Assembly (NCBI RefSeq): GCF_023856365.1
Contig: NC_064548.1
Location: forward strand, 24,657,289 to 24,721,288
Direction of reading: 5' to 3'
Length of the DNA stretch: 64,000 bases
Source of the DNA: Brienomyrus brachyistius
Taxonomy: Eukaryota; Chordata; Actinopteri; Osteoglossiformes; Mormyridae
This document shows, one piece after another, positions 25,845 through 36,502 of the stretch; position 1 is the stretch's first letter, and every line of letters starts with the position of its first letter. A program made the position numbers and the translations under genes. The notes under the pieces are model-generated. The model saw nothing but the letters and a program-made list of their open reading frames with translations, was not told the DNA's origin and made no database searches.

Positions 25845-26010
25845 CAGGTTGTAGCGTTGAATTTCTTTGATCGGAAGGTTGTAGGTTCAAATCCCATATG
25901 TCTAGGGTGATTTCACCTTAGCCTCCTAGGGCACCCCAGGGACAGTGGCTGCCCCGGATCCTGTGTCACTGTGCACACAACACGTACTAAATAAAGATGA
26001 ATGTGACAGA
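25845..26010 (+). mobile_element. tRNA-derived SINE, plus orientation
   Basis: A good B-box, GGTTCAAATCC, lies at 25884-25894, preceded by TGATCGGAAGGTTGTA as in tRNA-like SINE heads. The body reads AGGGTGATTTCACCTTAGCC and GGATCCTGTGTCACTGTGCA and ends near AATAAAGATGAATGTGAC. The A-box is weak. This resembles a widespread fish SINE by recall of its layout. Confidence 0.68.
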
Positions 26011-26312
26011 ATTCCTAACTACCGGATTTGACAAAATGAAATGAGGACAACAATAATATCATTCTTTAACCATTACTGGGAGAAGACAATGGGAAGTCAG
26101 ACACAGACAGTGGTGGTACAATATGGTGTTTTGTAGCTTTTACTTGCTTATCTGGAGGTGGGCGGTACGTTTTCACCTGACAAGTTTATCATGTAATTGT
26201 TGCCTCTCTTTCCGTCTCCCTCGTACCAGCGTATGTGGGGAGAGACTTTCATGTCTCAGCCAAACTGAATTGTCTTGGGATTGTTGTGCATATGGAGCAA
26301 ACAGCCAGCCGT

Positions 26313-26329
26313 TCTCTCTCTCTCTCTCT

Positions 26330-26367
<38 letters not shown>

Positions 26368-26400
26368 TGCACACATGCACACACGCACACACGCACACAA
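26313..26400 (+). repeat. (TC)n-(CA)n compound microsatellite
   Basis: A short TC tract (26313-26329) is followed after a few bases by a CA tract with periodic GCACACATGC variants to about 26400. Open frames reported across it are low-complexity. Confidence 0.92.
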
Positions 26401-26412
26401 ACAGGTTTGTAA

Positions 26413-26545
26413 TTATATCTTTGTGGGGACTCTCCATTCATTTCTATGGGGAAAACTCTAATCCCTACATGACGACCCCCACCCAGCCCTAACCCTAACC
26501 AAACTAAATAAGTAGCCACATTAGGTTCCCACAATGTAATATAAA
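26413..26545 (+). mobile_element. Dispersed repeat with telomere-like core, unexpanded copy
   Basis: The copy contains TTTGTGGGGACTCTCCATTC, ATTTCTATGGGGAAAACTC, then TAATCCCTACATGACGAC, two CCCTAA hexamers (about 26488-26499) and AACCAAACTAAATAAG. The same left phrase AAAACTCTAATCCC and the right phrase AACCAAACTAAATA flank the 1.9 kb array at 36503-38445. I recognise this as a frequent fish repeat but cannot assign its class. It ends against a long (CA)n tract. Confidence 0.7.
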
Positions 26546-26551
26546 CGTAAT

Positions 26552-26559
26552 CCACACAC

Positions 26560-26633
<74 letters not shown>
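26552..26633 (+). repeat. (CA)n microsatellite, about 40 units
   Basis: A nearly pure CA tract of about 80 bases, with a single GCAC interruption near 26563. It gives long Cys-Val frames on the minus strand that are artefacts. Confidence 0.95.
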
Positions 26634-26634
<1 letters not shown>

Positions 26635-27628
26635 AAAACTTTAGCAAACTTTTTGGCACATCCCAAAAGTAACAAAACGGCCCTGTGGTTGTATTTTTGC
26701 TGTTATAAGCAGTTCATATTCTATTACCAGCACACAATATATAAAAAATGTGTTTGCCAATAGTCGGGCGCTGCAAGATTTATCATATTACAAATGGCGA
26801 GTGTCCCGCCATTACAGTAAATGATGAATGCCGCGTTTCTCAGTCAAACATGGCTGAAAATAACAATGTAATTTGGCTTGTCAGCAGTGCAGACCCCGTC
26901 CGCCTGACACCCCACCGTATTTATCCATTAAACCCAGTAGGAAACGTGCCTTTTCCTTAACTGATGTTTCCATCTAACGGGTTCAGTTAAGCACAAGCAG
27001 TCGCTGGAGAACGACCGCCTCTGTCTCAAGCCATTTATTAAAGTCGAGTTTCGATTCTTAAAAAGAACCCCACCCCAGCCTGAGGAGACGTACCACTCTC
27101 TGTTATCTGAAGGCGCAAACTGTCCCGTTGATGGTTAAACTTTCTCATGGTAGTTATTTTAATTTTACTTCAAAGTACTGACTGAGGACCGTTTGCTTTA
27201 TGAGATCTGAGGAGAAAATAAACCCGCCCTGCCCACAACTCCATCAGCGCTTGGCTGAAGATCAACGTGAGGCTGGACAGCCGAAGCCGAGAAGGGCCTT
27301 TCATGGACGTACAAGATTCAGACGCCGTCCCTGAGCTGTTACAAATCATGGCTTTTAAGGCAGTTTTCCTGCAAAAGTTACAGTTAAAATGTCTTTGGAG
27401 TGATCAGTGTTGAATAAAAAGACTCATATGTGGCACAGTTACAGCTGTCATAGCAGAATTAGTATGAAATAACTCGTCTATTGAAAACAGTGGGTGTTAA
27501 TAAAGGAAGCATGTAGACAGTGTGAAACGAGAAGGAACAGGAGAAGTGGGCAGCAACCATCCATGCCAAGGGTCAGGATCAAAGAGGCCACCGGAGGGGG
27601 CAGGAGGACCTCATAGTGCTGTGAAATT
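26634..27628. other. Non-coding DNA, nothing recognised
   Basis: No exon, RNA gene or repeat is supported. The segment 26740-26960 is uniform single-copy-looking sequence and could hold a regulatory element, with no direct proof. Confidence 0.4.
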
Positions 27629-27895
27629 CATCCATCCATCCATTCATCCATCCATCCATCATCCATCCATCCATCCATCATCCATCCATCCATCATCCAT
27701 CCATCCATCCATCCATCCATCATCCATCCATCCATCCATCATCCATCCATCCATCATCCATCCATCCATCCATCATCCATCCATCCATCATCCATCCATC
27801 CATCCATCCATCCATTCATCCATCCATCATCCATCCATCATCCATCCATCCATTCATCCATCCATCCATCTAGCTGCTTATCCAGTACATGGTCA
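27629..27895 (-). repeat. Long imperfect (CATC)n array with SINE remnant
   Basis: About 245 bases of CATC units regularly interrupted by CATCATCC phase shifts, so the array has a second level of periodicity. It is followed by TAGCTGCTTATCCAGTACAT, which resembles the SINE 3' phrase next to other CATC tracts. It yields a Pro-Ser-Ile-His frame (27522-27923) that is not a gene. Confidence 0.9.
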
Positions 27896-28544
27896 TACGT
27901 ATGAAAAATGTACTATATTTTAAATTATACCCCAGAAAGTGTTATTAGTGATTCTCGTTTCACTGTATCTGACTCCCCACTAAGGTTTACAACTTCCCAG
28001 TGCCTCCCAGTCTTGATCCGTGTGATTCACCACATGTACTCAGCTAAGTTATCCATGCTATCCATTCAAGCATCATTGAGGTGTTAATGCGACATTCTAC
28101 ATCGCATTAAGTCACATTGCGGAACATGATTATGCTGAGATTATGACATGAATCAAAACAAATGTAAACGTTCTTCAGTTGATTGCTCTAGAGATCTGAA
28201 CAAGTAAATGCTGACTAATTTAAATAATTAACGCTGCTTTATTCATCTAAAGGGGAAAAAAAACAATGATATCACAAAACATCTAGTCATTTTTCATATC
28301 AGTTACACCTTGACGGCAATTTATTGTAACATAGCTAGGAAATGAAAGCAGGTTTTGTGAAACATTATTTTGCATTTGAATCTAAAAACAGTTCAATCAA
28401 GCCTCATTATTAAAGAGCTGAGTTACAAATAAGAGACCCTGAAGACAAGGAGAGACAAAGTACTATCCTGTCCAGCGGGTACATTAGCAGCTGAATTGGG
28501 TTCTGCCTGTATATCTACATGCATGTATGTATATATAACTTCAT
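27896..28544. other. Non-coding AT-rich DNA, nothing recognised
   Basis: No exon or repeat signature is visible. Confidence 0.4.
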
Positions 28545-28985
28545 TCAGTCATTCTCCACTGCTTAGCCAGGGACCCGTTGTGGGGGCAGGGAGATCACTG
28601 CTTTCGAATGCAACCCGATCTACACTGCTCGGTGCCCCCTGCAGGTGGGGGGCCCACAGGAGGGCCGAGCCATGTTTTTTGGGCTCTGCCCCATGGGTGG
28701 AGGCCCGGCCACCAGGCACTCGCCTACCAGCTCTGCCCGTCAAAATCTGCCTCCAGGGTGGGGCTGCCGTTCTCCCCAATAATGTGGGAATGGTCACATG
28801 GTTCTGCCTGTCACTCGTCATAGGAGTCCATGTGAATCACACTTAGTCTGGTCAATCACCTGGGACCAATTTGCCTTAGGAGACCATACCAGGGCCAAAA
28901 GCCCCCGACAACAGAACTCATAGGATCTCAGAGGCATGCAAACTCCTCCACCGCAACAAGGCAGTGATCCACCCAAGGGTCTTGT
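28545..28985 (+). mobile_element. Relic of the 5' part of a non-LTR retrotransposon
   Basis: The text GGAGACCATACCAGGGCCAA, AAGCCCCCGACAACAGAACT and CAAACTCCTCCACCGCAACA, in that order, matches by recall the 5' region of a common fish LINE, where the usual forms are GGGAGACCCTACCAGGGGCA and CAAACCCCTCCACCACG. Upstream GGTGGAGGCCCGGCCACCAG fits the same element. No reverse transcriptase or endonuclease frame follows, so only the leader fragment remains. Open frames of 80-116 codons on both strands here are artefacts of GC-rich relic sequence. Family assignment is uncertain. Confidence 0.6.
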
Positions 28986-31900
28986 AAACTTCTTCAGCGA
29001 TAATATAAAAAAACAGAAGGGAAATGAGCTTTTTCGCGATGCACAGCTTACAGTAAATTTGAGAGCGTTCTTGGACACCCGGCACAGTGCCATCTCGTTA
29101 GACCGAACATCAAAAGCCCTCCGGAGTGGTTCGGCAGAGACAGGTAAAAAATGTGGCGAGGCTCTGAGATGTTTTTCTAACGCTCTAAGACTCGCGGCAG
29201 TGCATGCGTTAAACAATACCATCCCACACCATGGCAAGCAATCTGCTTCTCTCTCTGCACCCAGGGAACAAAAGGTCTATTGGAGGTGTCGCAGCAATAG
29301 ACTTGAAATTTCTTTTTTTTGGGGGAAGGGGGCTGGTTATGGGGTTGACGTCATTTGCTTTCTTTTCCTTCCGCATGCGTGCGATGTCACTCCAGCGGTC
29401 TCGGCGGACGGCCAGAGCCTGTCAGTCGCGGGAGCGGGCCTCAGAGATCCGACCCGCTTGACATCTCCGCACGCCTGTCCGTTATTATCCTTCTGACCCG
29501 GTGTGTGATTGAACATGTTTGTTTCGCAGAGACAGGAAGCGTCCCCTCTTTTGGGGGTTGGGGGGCTCTCAGGCTCGCTGTCCGATGGGGCACAATCCCG
29601 TGGGCACTGGGCGACATCATGTCCCTTTCCATCAAATCAGAAAGCCATCAGTGACAAATTGTGCCAAATCGAACGTGTGCGTAATGCCGGGGCGACAAGG
29701 AGGAAATTTGAGTTTTCTCTAAACAAGAAAATTTGTTTTTATTTGACCAGGAGTGCTGAGAGCGCGACGGCATAACTTTCTCCAATGTTAATGGCAAGCA
29801 TATACCGCAAACTGTGTAAACAAATTACTGGAAACGACCAAATGAAAGCGTTAATAAAACTGACTAATCTGTTGTGTGAATGAGCCTGGACACTGTGACC
29901 CAGTATTCCGAGAGCAATAATGGAAGATGGATGGGTGGGGATGTTTACATATGACATTTAAGCATTAAATTCTCAGATGCTTAAAGTAACAGAATGAAAA
30001 CAAACAAAATAATAGAAGAAAGACCTAAAAAAAACTGACATTTATTACCAGTATATTTGTCTATACACTCTGGGCACTTCAAAAAGTTGTCTTCATGTGC
30101 TTGTGAGTGTTTTCAGTTTGAATTATATTGAGGGTATAGAATTATTGTAAATTGCTGCAAAGCTTCTGTGCTGGAACTAGCTCGAAAAATGTGACCTTAT
30201 TTCGGCTTAGGCTGCAATCAGACCCAAGGGCTGTGAGCGTCACGCAGGGTCTGGAAGGTAAATGGTGGAAGGACACCAGAAGCTTTTGGAGATAAAGCCT
30301 TCAGTTCCTTTCTGGATGAAATGAGATGCAGAAGACTGGGCACGAGGTGAGTGATGGAGCCAATGGGTGCACTGAAGACTGGGCTGCTTGTCCAATGAGA
30401 TACTGAGGTTCCCAATGACCATGAAGTCTAGCTGCTAATTTGCTAATTTAAACGGGGGAGGCGGAGCCCCAATGGCTGATTGATCTCTTTCCGGGTTGAC
30501 CTCTATGTCCCGCTGCTTCCCTCCAGCAGTAAATCTGTCTGCTTGAAACCCCCAGACATCTGATCAACATAAGCACAGCCCCTCACCCCCCTACTCCAGT
30601 TTTGCTAGAAAAGTTTTAGTAGGATTCCAGGTGAAATTCTGCTTTTCGGTAGGGTGTGAGTCTGTGAATACCTGCCCAGGCTTTGTGTTTCATGCTTCAA
30701 TGCAGCCCTGTAATTTCAGCAACCATGTGAAAGCAAGTACCCGCAGAATTGCAACTAAAGGATGAGAGAACATTTTAATTAACGGCTGGTTGCCGAGAGA
30801 GACGAATATCCTGTCAGAATCACTGTTTTTTTTTTGTTTAAAGCTGCGTGTCATTTCGACCCCCCATGACATGAGTCATCGTGTTCTCTGGGAAGTTTTT
30901 AAAGAGCATCTTACAAAACACGGCAGGGCTCAATCCAGAGCCTCAGCGAGGGGGAATTAATGCCGCACGTGCTCTTTGCCATTTCCGCGACCGCGGTTCC
31001 CTGTCCTTTGCGGGGTCACTCTTTAATTGGGCCGGGGAGGTCCTACATAGCGGTACAGTGAGCGGACAGGATGCTCGCCTCTTACGGGAATGTTAACCTG
31101 AGTCAATTAGCCATTGCCCTTATTATCATTCTTGTGCGCTCCTTTTATCCAGAGCCAATTACCAGCCTAGAATTTTCTACAGTTGGTTATTTCCTGAATA
31201 AATTTCAGCTAAGTGCCTTACAACAGCAAGGAACCTCTGCGGAGCTCAGCCTGCCACCTTGTATTTAAAGTTCACTTCCTTAATCATTATGTTCCTTCCA
31301 TAATGCAGAACATCACTTGACGTGAGTCCATAGGCGTCCGATTTAAGGTCTAAGCAGGATCAGAAGAACTGGCGCAGATTTTATTATAATGCTTTATCAT
31401 GACTATTTGATCAAGCACCAAGATGAAGATCAGAGAGCATATTTTCTAGATAAACTCTTCCAACAAATGATGACATGAGCGGTAATGTAAAAACAGAGAG
31501 CAATCGATATATCAGTGGAGTGGAGGAGTTGAGAATCAGGCAAGGATGTTCTGAATGCCGGGTAGAGAAGACAACAGGCGATGACAGTCTGGCCCCTATG
31601 GAGGAGCCAGCTGACAGCAGCCTGCCTGGCACAGGTCATAGTCACTCAGCACTTTCATTACAGCCTGCCCCCATTATAATTTTCTTTGATTACTTATGGA
31701 GGCGGTTGGGGTCGGGGTGTCTGGAAGGGGACTTGGGTGGAGGTGAGGTGGGGGGGCAAAGCATGCTCCCCCGTGCCGCTTCCTCTAATCAATGCACGCA
31801 CGTTAAAACACTACTTAAGCCCTTGTAAAAAAAAAGTACAAATTAACATAATCGAGAACAGATGGTCATTATGTATATAGGGTCACGCATTAAAAGGCAT

Positions 31901-32654
31901 TTGTACCTGAATGAAGGCAGCTTTCATGGGTAAAGTGGGCGCTGCGAGCGGCCAGCTGGTCTACAGTAATAACCGGGCCTGATTGCCTTTAACAGAATTT
32001 GTGCCGGAACCGAAACGCTAGCCGGCGCAGAGCACAGGTGGACACAGCCTGAGTGCTCTGTAATAGCCCTGGAATTACATTAGCGTTTAGCCCAAAAAAC
32101 ACATCCAGCTCGGCAATCAGGGAGGGAGAAAATACCAGGCCAAGCTTTCATAAGTACCAAAAATACGAGCCGCATAACACCCTGCGCCGCAAGCCCTAAC
32201 ATCTGTGCGGGTTCAGTGACTGAACCTTGGGGTAACTTCAGACAGACACCTATTAAACCTTACAGCAGCGACAGCCTAAAGCGAAAGGGCAGATTATGTC
32301 AATATGCAAAGCCAGAAAGTGACTTTTGAGTGCGTCACTATGTCAAAAAAGAAGCTGAAAAATAAAAAAGGAATTAAAATCGATGACCTTTTCTGTTGGT
32401 ATTTTACTCTTAAGAGATGAAACAGTCAGCTGAGGTTTCCATGTAAATAATCTTTTTCTCCCTCACCGACATACATGTGAGCAGACTGAACTCAAAGGTT
32501 AATTCTGTTATTTTCCCTCCTCCTCTGTCCCATCCCATACGGACAGATTTGGTAAGACATTATTGCTGGTACGGCAACCTACACATGTGGGTAGTCTGAA
32601 AATGTCACACGTCTGGTGTATTTATCAGTTAGTGAGGATTTACTCACATAGAGA
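28986..32654. other. Non-coding DNA, includes the longest but unsupported open frame
   Basis: A plus-strand frame at 28936-29496 (186 codons) is the longest in the window. It begins inside the LINE relic, shows no known domain, and overlaps minus-strand frames of similar length, so I do not call a gene. CpG-rich sequence occurs at about 29380-29460. The text at 29895-29945 resembles a SINE 3' end with a short GATG tail. The remainder is unique-looking. Confidence 0.45.
31080..31270. promoter_or_regulatory. Candidate conserved non-coding element
   Basis: The block has GTTAAC (31092-31097), CAATTAG (31104) and several AT-rich homeodomain-like cores in a short repeat-free stretch. A 65-codon open frame crosses it without domain content. 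The regulatory reading is inference from motif density. Confidence 0.22.
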
Positions 32655-32936
32655 AATGGGGTGGGAGGGGCCAATAGTCAGAATTTCAGCAAAGGAATCG
32701 GGTGGGAGGGGTCAAGAGAGTCAGAATTCCATTGAAGGAATGGGGTGGGAGGGATAAATAGAGGCAGAATTCCATTGAAGGAATCAATAGAATCAATAGG
32801 GGTCAATAGAGTCAGAATTCCATCTAAGGAATGGGGTGGGAGGGGTTAGGAGACTCAGAATTCCATAAAAGGAATAGGGTGGGAGGGGTTAGGAGACTCA
32901 GAATTCCATAAAAGGAATAGGGTGGGAGGGGTAAAT
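32655..32936 (+). repeat. 43-bp minisatellite, about 6 units
   Basis: Units contain GGGGTGGGAGGGG and CAGAATTCCAT and repeat every 43 bases in the right half (for example AGACTCAGAA at 32851 and 32894). The left half is more diverged, with one irregular unit around 32785-32815 holding a short CAATAGAATCAATAGG duplication. The gradient of similarity suggests recent growth on the right. Confidence 0.9.
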
Positions 32937-35900
32937 TCAGTTGCTGTTCCATCCAAGGACACAGCTGGCGTATGAGGTCTATGAGACCCTACGTGTGTCC
33001 CTGCCTCGCACATGCGTCTCTCGCATTTCCCCACATACCTGCCCTGTCACCTTTATGGTTTCCTCGTCACGTTATGTTTGATCTGTTCCCGATCTGATCC
33101 CAGATTCACCTTGGAAAGCTGCCGTTGACGTCCAAGTTCAGGAGATACATGTCTCCATTTACTGTCCGGGCCCAAACACTCATACTGCAGAGCTGTTGTT
33201 CTTAGATGGTCCACATATATTGGACAGTCATCCATATATATGACACCACATAATAAAAACCAGTAGATCAGATTCATATACTTTTATGTCCCTAATGGAG
33301 TCCTCATATGTAATATCAGAAAATAAGAATATTCCGAGAAAAAAAAAAATTTTAGTATTACATTAGTTTGGCAGGAAGTATCCCCTGCACAACTCAAGAC
33401 CCATAACTCTTTCCTATGTGCTAGATCACGCAGATCTACAGTAAAGCACAAAGTACAGTACAGTACAGTACGTATCCCTTTCCAGATCGAAAAGGAAGAC
33501 CCTGACAGGGCCTGTGACAGTAACTATGAAACGTTCTCCCAGAAATAGCAGCGTCACCAAGGAATCCTTCTTCATTTCAGAGCTTTTTATAGAAGTGAAG
33601 TTCTGACCTGAAGGTGGGGCTTCTCCTCATCGTCAGCAGATTCATCCTCTGGCGAATCCATCACGACACCGAGAGCCAGGCGAGCAGGACATGGGCAGAT
33701 GGAGGACACAAGTGAAGGCTCTGATCTGTAAGTTTGGGGTCGTGAGGATGCTGGGTTTGCTCCCCACCTTAGGTTCTTTGGATATCTCCTCAAGAAAGGC
33801 AGTGGTCAGATTCACAAATTCATAAATTTAAAGCGCATCTTAAAAATGTTGCATGGCTCACTGAGAAGAAAAAATATAAACGTTGCAGGTTTCATTTGAG
33901 GACTGCTGGTGTCAAATTGATACCGGCGATTTTGCTGTATCTGAGTTGCTTCTGGGAAAGTTCATGAGCTGAGCAGTGCAAATCGAATGAGAAGTTCCAG
34001 AAGGCTGATAAGCAAAAAAAATAAATAAAATAAAATTAAATAAGATAAATTGAGCCGAAGAAATACTGCGATCAGAAAAACAACGGACATCTGAATACAA
34101 ATTGCAGACTGTCAATCTTTATTCAGTTTCCTGGGTACTGCGGTGACAGACTTTGATTTAAAAGACAGGAATCTTCCGCCAGTCTGATGCCGCATGCTAA
34201 TATGGGGACCCATTCATATTTACTCTTAATGACAGTCTGTGGAAACAAAGTAAAAAGATGGATGGATAGTTTTGAGCTAAGAAACGGATGTCGGTAGATT
34301 ACCTCACGTGCGATTCTGAAAACAGCTTCCATGCTTGTCACCTGACCCCAGATGGAGGAAATGGGGTAAAATTGCAGCCTGTCAGATGCTCCTCACCTGT
34401 CTCTCGGTGCTGGAATCGGGTTTTCGCAAACACTGAGGTCCTCACGTTATTAGGTAGGTGGTTTCCATGACACCCGCACGGCAGTCTGATTTAAAAGTAG
34501 ACTCTGCAACCGCCATTCCAAGCTGCCCCCTAGCCCCCCACGAATATCTAACCGCCTCACCCCCTTCCCTCAACTTTGAAAAAACTCGTAGATGAAATCT
34601 TCATCTGAAACTTCGTTTCCTTGCTCTTCGTGTCAGGAAACTGACATCTGTATCCGCATTGCATTCTGGGAAGCCATTGCTCATGCTCTTGAGAAACATT
34701 CTGGCCCCGGTTCTCCCCTCCACTGACCGATCGGTGCCAACTTCTCTATGACAACCTCTAAATACACATTTTGGTAACAAACAGCACTTTCAGTCTATTG
34801 CTATGGCTTCATGGAAATCCTTCTCGTTCTCATTACTAGAAGACGGAAAACGTTGAGATACTGTTCTGGTATGTTCTGGAGACATCAGGAACGAAAGCCT
34901 CGAGAATGGGTGTCCTTCTGAGCTAGCTAGGGTTCTGGGTCTGCTGTCACATTACATGCTGGGAAAAGATCAGCATCACGTTTACACTCAGAGACTCAAA
35001 GCTACGCAGCTTCTCGCTTAATTGTGAACAGCATGGTGCCAGGATTCCCACCCCAAGATGCCACCCTCACCCTGAAGTCTGCTGGGATTTGAATGTGGAA
35101 GTTGCAGATCACAGCAAGCAGATTTAACTAGGTCTCATATTAACTGATATTTTATCTCATTTGTGTTTTTATTCAAAGTTTGTGTGCACAATCAATTTTG
35201 AAATTAAGCAGGAAAAGATATCAAGCCACCGAGGGGATTTTATTGCAAAACAACAATAAACAAAAGCAAAACAAATGCAAAGATGCAATTAATAAATTTA
35301 ACCAAACTGCGGCATTTCAATTCAGGGAACAGTTCAGTTGGGAGTAATTAAACGTAATGACATGGCATTCAGCAGCATATTATAGTAACGGATGGTGGTA
35401 AAGATTAGATCAGCGACAAGCGCACGTGGGAACACGAAGCGTAGACACAGTGAGGAAGGAGTCTGATCCAGAGCAGGAGTTTATGGATTCGGAGGCTCTG
35501 TGTTCAGCTGTCAAACACGAAGTGAGAATTTCACAGTATTTATGGTAGAACTTTCCCCGGCTCAGGTACCCAGGATGGGAAAAACAGGTCAGGAATGACA
35601 CCAGGAACGCCGGCCTCCCGTCTCGAGGGCCATCGGCTCAGGATCATGAGGGGCCGCCCGCTGCATCATTCCTTATACATGAGCAGAGAGGGAGAGAGAA
35701 AAGGTCAGGCTGTGAGGAGCCAAAAGGACATCCAGCAGAGCGAGGTCCACAGAAATCAGCAATATGGGTCGGCTGGCGTGAAGGGCAGGTCTGCAGAGAC
35801 CGAGCCGAGGTTAATCCAAACAAAGGGACTCGGTCCTCAGCCCCCACCTCGGAAAACACAATGTTGATCGCCAGTCTCACCTTGGCCATTGGGGGGGAAG

Positions 35901-36502
35901 ATACGACTCGGGAGAGCAATGACATTTTCTGTCCACATAATTCCATGTGACACCTTAGGGTCCAGGCTGGTCTTAGGCTTCCACAAAGGTGGTCAAGGGC
36001 AAATGCCCAGGAATCAGTTCAGTCGGCAGGGCAGTGGCTAGGCTGAGTGAATTCTGATCAAAGGGGTTGTGGGCAGCTATCGAGTGATGAGAGGTATGTA
36101 AGGTGAACTGCTTCGGAAAGTTCTCCAGATGTGAGGGCGGGGGTTGGGAAGGAGAAGTCATTTGAAGTGAAACATCTGCTTAATGATGCTGGTGTGCAGC
36201 TCAGGAAGTCAGACCTCCATCCAAAGAAGGGTCCGGAAAGTCCAACCAACAGCCCGGAAGAATGTGACATGCAGGCCCCCGGCACCTGACATGCAGTCGC
36301 TAACATCGACCTACCAGGCAGCCCATTTAGGTGCGGGGCGTGGGGGGCAGCAGAGGTAACATTTTTTTTCTGCTACGGGACACGTTTCATAAGACACTTA
36401 TCCCAGGGCACACCACTGACTAACTGTTATTCAACAGGAACATATTTCAGTTAATCGTCACTTACTCTCTGCTTCAGTGGTTTAGACTCAAACGTTAAAG
36501 GA
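32937..36502. other. Non-coding DNA, nothing recognised
   Basis: No exon is supported. A short ACAGT tandem lies at about 33455-33472. Frames at 33587-33793, 35410-35946 and 36058-36306 lack domains and overlap frames on the other strand. The segment 35400-36330 is GC-richer than its surroundings and could be an old mobile element, but I recognise no ends or protein motif. Confidence 0.4.

Noticed and set aside
26173..26675. Cys-Val-rich open frames on the minus strand
   Set aside because: They are translations of (CA)n tracts.
27522..27923. 133-codon frame rich in His-Pro-Ser-Ile
   Set aside because: It is a translation of the (CATC)n array and not a gene.
28936..29496. Longest open frame (186 codons, plus strand)
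   Set aside because: It starts inside a LINE relic, has no domain I recognise, and overlaps a 139-codon minus-strand frame. CpG-rich DNA of low stop density explains it.
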